From: a bacterium
GTDB taxonomy: Bacteria; Auribacterota; Auribacteria; Auribacterales; Auribacteraceae
Reading direction: 5' to 3'
Assembly: GCA_021161885.1 (NCBI GenBank)
Contig: JAGGZS010000117.1
Coordinates: 1-7,279, forward strand
Length of the DNA stretch: 7,279 bases
Both the position numbers and the translations under genes were made by a program. Every line of letters begins with the position of its first letter. Positions within the stretch are counted from its first letter, which is position 1. The notes under the pieces are model-generated. The model was not told where the DNA came from, did no database searches, and was given only the letters and a program-made list of their open reading frames with translations. Positions 5,959 through 7,279 of the stretch are shown one piece after another.

Positions 5959-6744
5959 ATGCGAAAAAAAGATTCTCTCGAACCCCTGATTAATATCATG
6001 AAAAAACTCCGTTCCCCTGACGGATGCCCATGGGATAAAGAACAAACACACAATTCCATTAAAAAATATATTATAGAGGAAGTCTACGAATTTATCGAGG
6101 CACTTGAAGAAAATGACAGTGAAAAAATGAAAGATGAATTAGGCGACCTGCTGTTCCAAATCATTTTTCATTGCCAAATGGCAGATGAAAAAAAACTCTT
6201 CTCCATATATGACGTGATAAAAAATTCCCAGGAAAAAATGGTCAGGCGACACCCTCATGTTTTCGGTTCGGTAAAATTAGAAAAATCAAATGAAGTGATC
6301 GACCAATGGGAAAAAATAAAAAAAGAGGAAAAAAACCACCGCGGTAGAACATCAATACTCGATGGAGTGCCTATACACCTTCCATCCCTTATTCGCGCTT
6401 ATAAAATCCAAAAAAAAGCCGCAAAAGTTGGGTTCGACTGGGAACAGGCTGAAGATATAATCCATAAAATACAGGAAGAACTGGATGAAACGAAAGAAGC
6501 GTTAAAACACAATAATCCAGAACATATAAAAGAAGAAATAGGCGACCTGTTTTTTTCCGTGGCTAACCTTGCGCGGTTTTTAAAGTTCGACCCTGAAGAA
6601 TTATCAAGAAAATCAGTAGACAAATTCATAAACCGTTTTAAACAACTTGAAACAGCATTAGAAAAAAAAGGCGGGAAATTCAAAAATACATCTATCGAGG
6701 AAATGGAAGAAATCTGGAATAAAAACAAAAAATTATCTTCTTAA
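5959..6744 (+). CDS. mazG: Nucleoside triphosphate pyrophosphohydrolase MazG
   Basis: This encodes a 261-residue cytoplasmic enzyme that hydrolyses nucleoside triphosphates to monophosphates and pyrophosphate, removing aberrant dNTPs and, in E. coli, lowering (p)ppGpp during stress. The length agrees with E. coli MazG (about 263) and two MazG domains are present. The N-terminal one has LRSPDGCPWDKEQTH (17-31), the metal-binding E40-E41-x-x-E44 and E60-x-x-D63 (DELGDLLFQ). It then has RRHPHVFG (96-103) and WEKIKKEE (117-124). The C-terminal domain has KIQKKAAKVGFDW (149-161), E173-E174-x-x-E177 and E193-x-x-D196 in KEEIGDLFFSVANLARFL. All expected acidic metal ligands are intact in both. The ATG at 5959 gives the normal family N-terminus, although only an A-rich stretch and no Shine-Dalgarno precedes it. 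There is no adjacent mazEF pair. The 3' end overlaps the convergent nuclease gene by 12 bases. Confidence 0.95.
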   Translation: MRKKDSLEPLINIMKKLRSPDGCPWDKEQTHNSIKKYIIEEVYEFIEALEENDSEKMKDELGDLLFQIIFHCQMADEKKLFSIYDVIKNSQEKMVRRHPHVFGSVKLEKSNEVIDQWEKIKKEEKNHRGRTSILDGVPIHLPSLIRAYKIQKKAAKVGFDWEQAEDIIHKIQEELDETKEALKHNNPEHIKEEIGDLFFSVANLARFLKFDPEELSRKSVDKFINRFKQLETALEKKGGKFKNTSIEEMEEIWNKNKKLSS

Positions 6745-7279
6745 CCTTTCAAGCTCCTTTAATCCGGGAGACATATTCCATAATCCCTTTTTTAATTTTT
6801 TCGCTTCATTTTCGGCTGTTATAAATCTATCTTTGTAATCCTGCCTGAAATAAAACCTTAAATACGCGAGCCCATGCCCCTGTTTAAGTATACGTTCATT
6901 TAACATTGCGCCGTCATCAAGAAAAATATAAGCGAGAATTCTCCCGTATTTATCAAACCGCTCATTGTCAAATTCAAGCCTTACATATTTACCTTCACAA
7001 AGCCTTTTAGTAAATTTATAAGATAATTTGCCCATTCGCATAATTTTTTTGGGAGACACACCCGAGCGCCTGGCATCATAATATAATTTATCCGATTCAT
7101 ACAACTCAGGGGTGTCTATCCCTATGAAACGAACTCTTTCGCCGGTTGACAATATAAAGGTATCGCCATCTATGACTTTTTTAACAAAAATATGAGAGTA
7201 ATCAACAGGATTATTGTTTGCGGCTATATAATTATGGGGTTGTTGCAAAAGTATAGGGAAAATTTCTAAATTTCTGAAA
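6733..7279 (-). CDS. Thermonuclease (staphylococcal nuclease-like), 5' end probably beyond the window
   Basis: This encodes a Ca2+-dependent phosphodiesterase of the SNase/TNase family, probably cutting DNA and RNA. The frame is open to the right edge. Counting from a TTG at 7248 gives 171 residues. In that numbering VKKVIDGDTF (22-31) supplies the metal-binding Asp29 and RVRFIGIDTPELY (38-50) supplies Arg40, Asp45, Thr46 and Glu48. ERFDKYGRILAYIF (96-109) supplies Arg103. These correspond to Asp21, Arg35, Asp40, Thr41, Glu43 and Arg87 of the Staphylococcus enzyme, so the active site is complete. DDGAMLNERILKQGHGLAY (111-129) and AENEAKKLKKGLW (145-157) complete the domain. An in-frame ATG does not occur before Met70, inside the domain. 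The TTG lacks a ribosome site and the codons upstream (reading FRNLEIFPIL) are open, so the true start is likely outside the window. Secretion cannot be judged. Its last 12 bases overlap mazG. Confidence 0.88.
   Translation of the reverse strand, partial: FRNLEIFPILLQQPHNYIAANNNPVDYSHIFVKKVIDGDTFILSTGERVRFIGIDTPELYESDKLYYDARRSGVSPKKIMRMGKLSYKFTKRLCEGKYVRLEFDNERFDKYGRILAYIFLDDGAMLNERILKQGHGLAYLRFYFRQDYKDRFITAENEAKKLKKGLWNMSPGLKELERLRR

Noticed and set aside
6399..6728. 109-codon minus-strand frame opposite mazG
   Set aside because: Serine- and phenylalanine-rich antisense shadow of a certain mazG gene.
5959..6744. Toxin-antitoxin module because of the name MazG
   Set aside because: MazG is a housekeeping pyrophosphohydrolase; no mazE- or mazF-like genes flank it.
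1..7279. CRISPR arrays, tRNA or rRNA genes, insertion sequences, phage genes
   Set aside because: No regularly spaced repeats, no cloverleaf-like or rRNA-like segments, no transposase or phage protein and no terminal inverted repeats were recognised.

Overview
The window is an AT-rich bacterial segment carrying seven protein-coding genes on both strands. I found no RNA genes, insertion sequences, CRISPR arrays or phage genes. The genes encode a chemotaxis coupling protein (CheW), a family 4 glycosyltransferase (GT4), a small two-helix membrane protein with a HAMP-like domain, a family 9 glycosyltransferase (GT9), a membrane glycosyltransferase with C-terminal TPR repeats (GT-C/TPR), MazG, and a staphylococcal-nuclease-type thermonuclease. 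AT-rich codon use, a HAMP-only membrane protein and a TMTC-like GT-C/TPR protein would fit a poorly cultured Gram-negative-type lineage such as Omnitrophota or Elusimicrobiota. There is no rRNA or ribosomal marker here, so that placement is only a guess.

Layout: positions 1-344 are non-coding and become extremely AT-rich towards cheW (345-821, +). cheW ends at a strong hairpin terminator (862-899) that is symmetrical enough to serve the convergent GT4 gene as well. GT4 (902-2053, -) lies 6 nt downstream of the HAMP-like gene (2060-2629, -), so the two form a probable operon. A 184-nt divergent region (2630-2813) separates this operon from the GT9 gene (2814-3857, +) and holds a perfect 7-1-7 palindrome. 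The GT9 gene converges on the GT-C/TPR gene (3863-5833, -) with only 5 nt between stop codons. A second divergent region (5834-5958) holds a near-consensus sigma-70-type promoter for the GT-C/TPR gene and leads rightward into mazG (5959-6744, +). mazG overlaps the convergent thermonuclease gene (6733-7279, -) by 12 nt. The thermonuclease reading frame stays open to the right window edge.

How the genes relate: three glycosyltransferases of three different families lie within about 5 kb and suggest a small cell-surface or glycoprotein assembly locus, although they are in separate transcription units. CheW and the HAMP-like protein both belong to transmembrane signalling, but no receptor or kinase is present in the window. 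MazG (NTP clean-up) and the thermonuclease are probably independent genes. The most useful observations are the corrected start of the GT-C/TPR gene, the open 5' end of the nuclease, the HAMP-only membrane protein, the GT4 that lacks the usual EX7E glutamates, and the palindrome in the first divergent promoter region. I see no clear sign of a wholly new multi-gene system.
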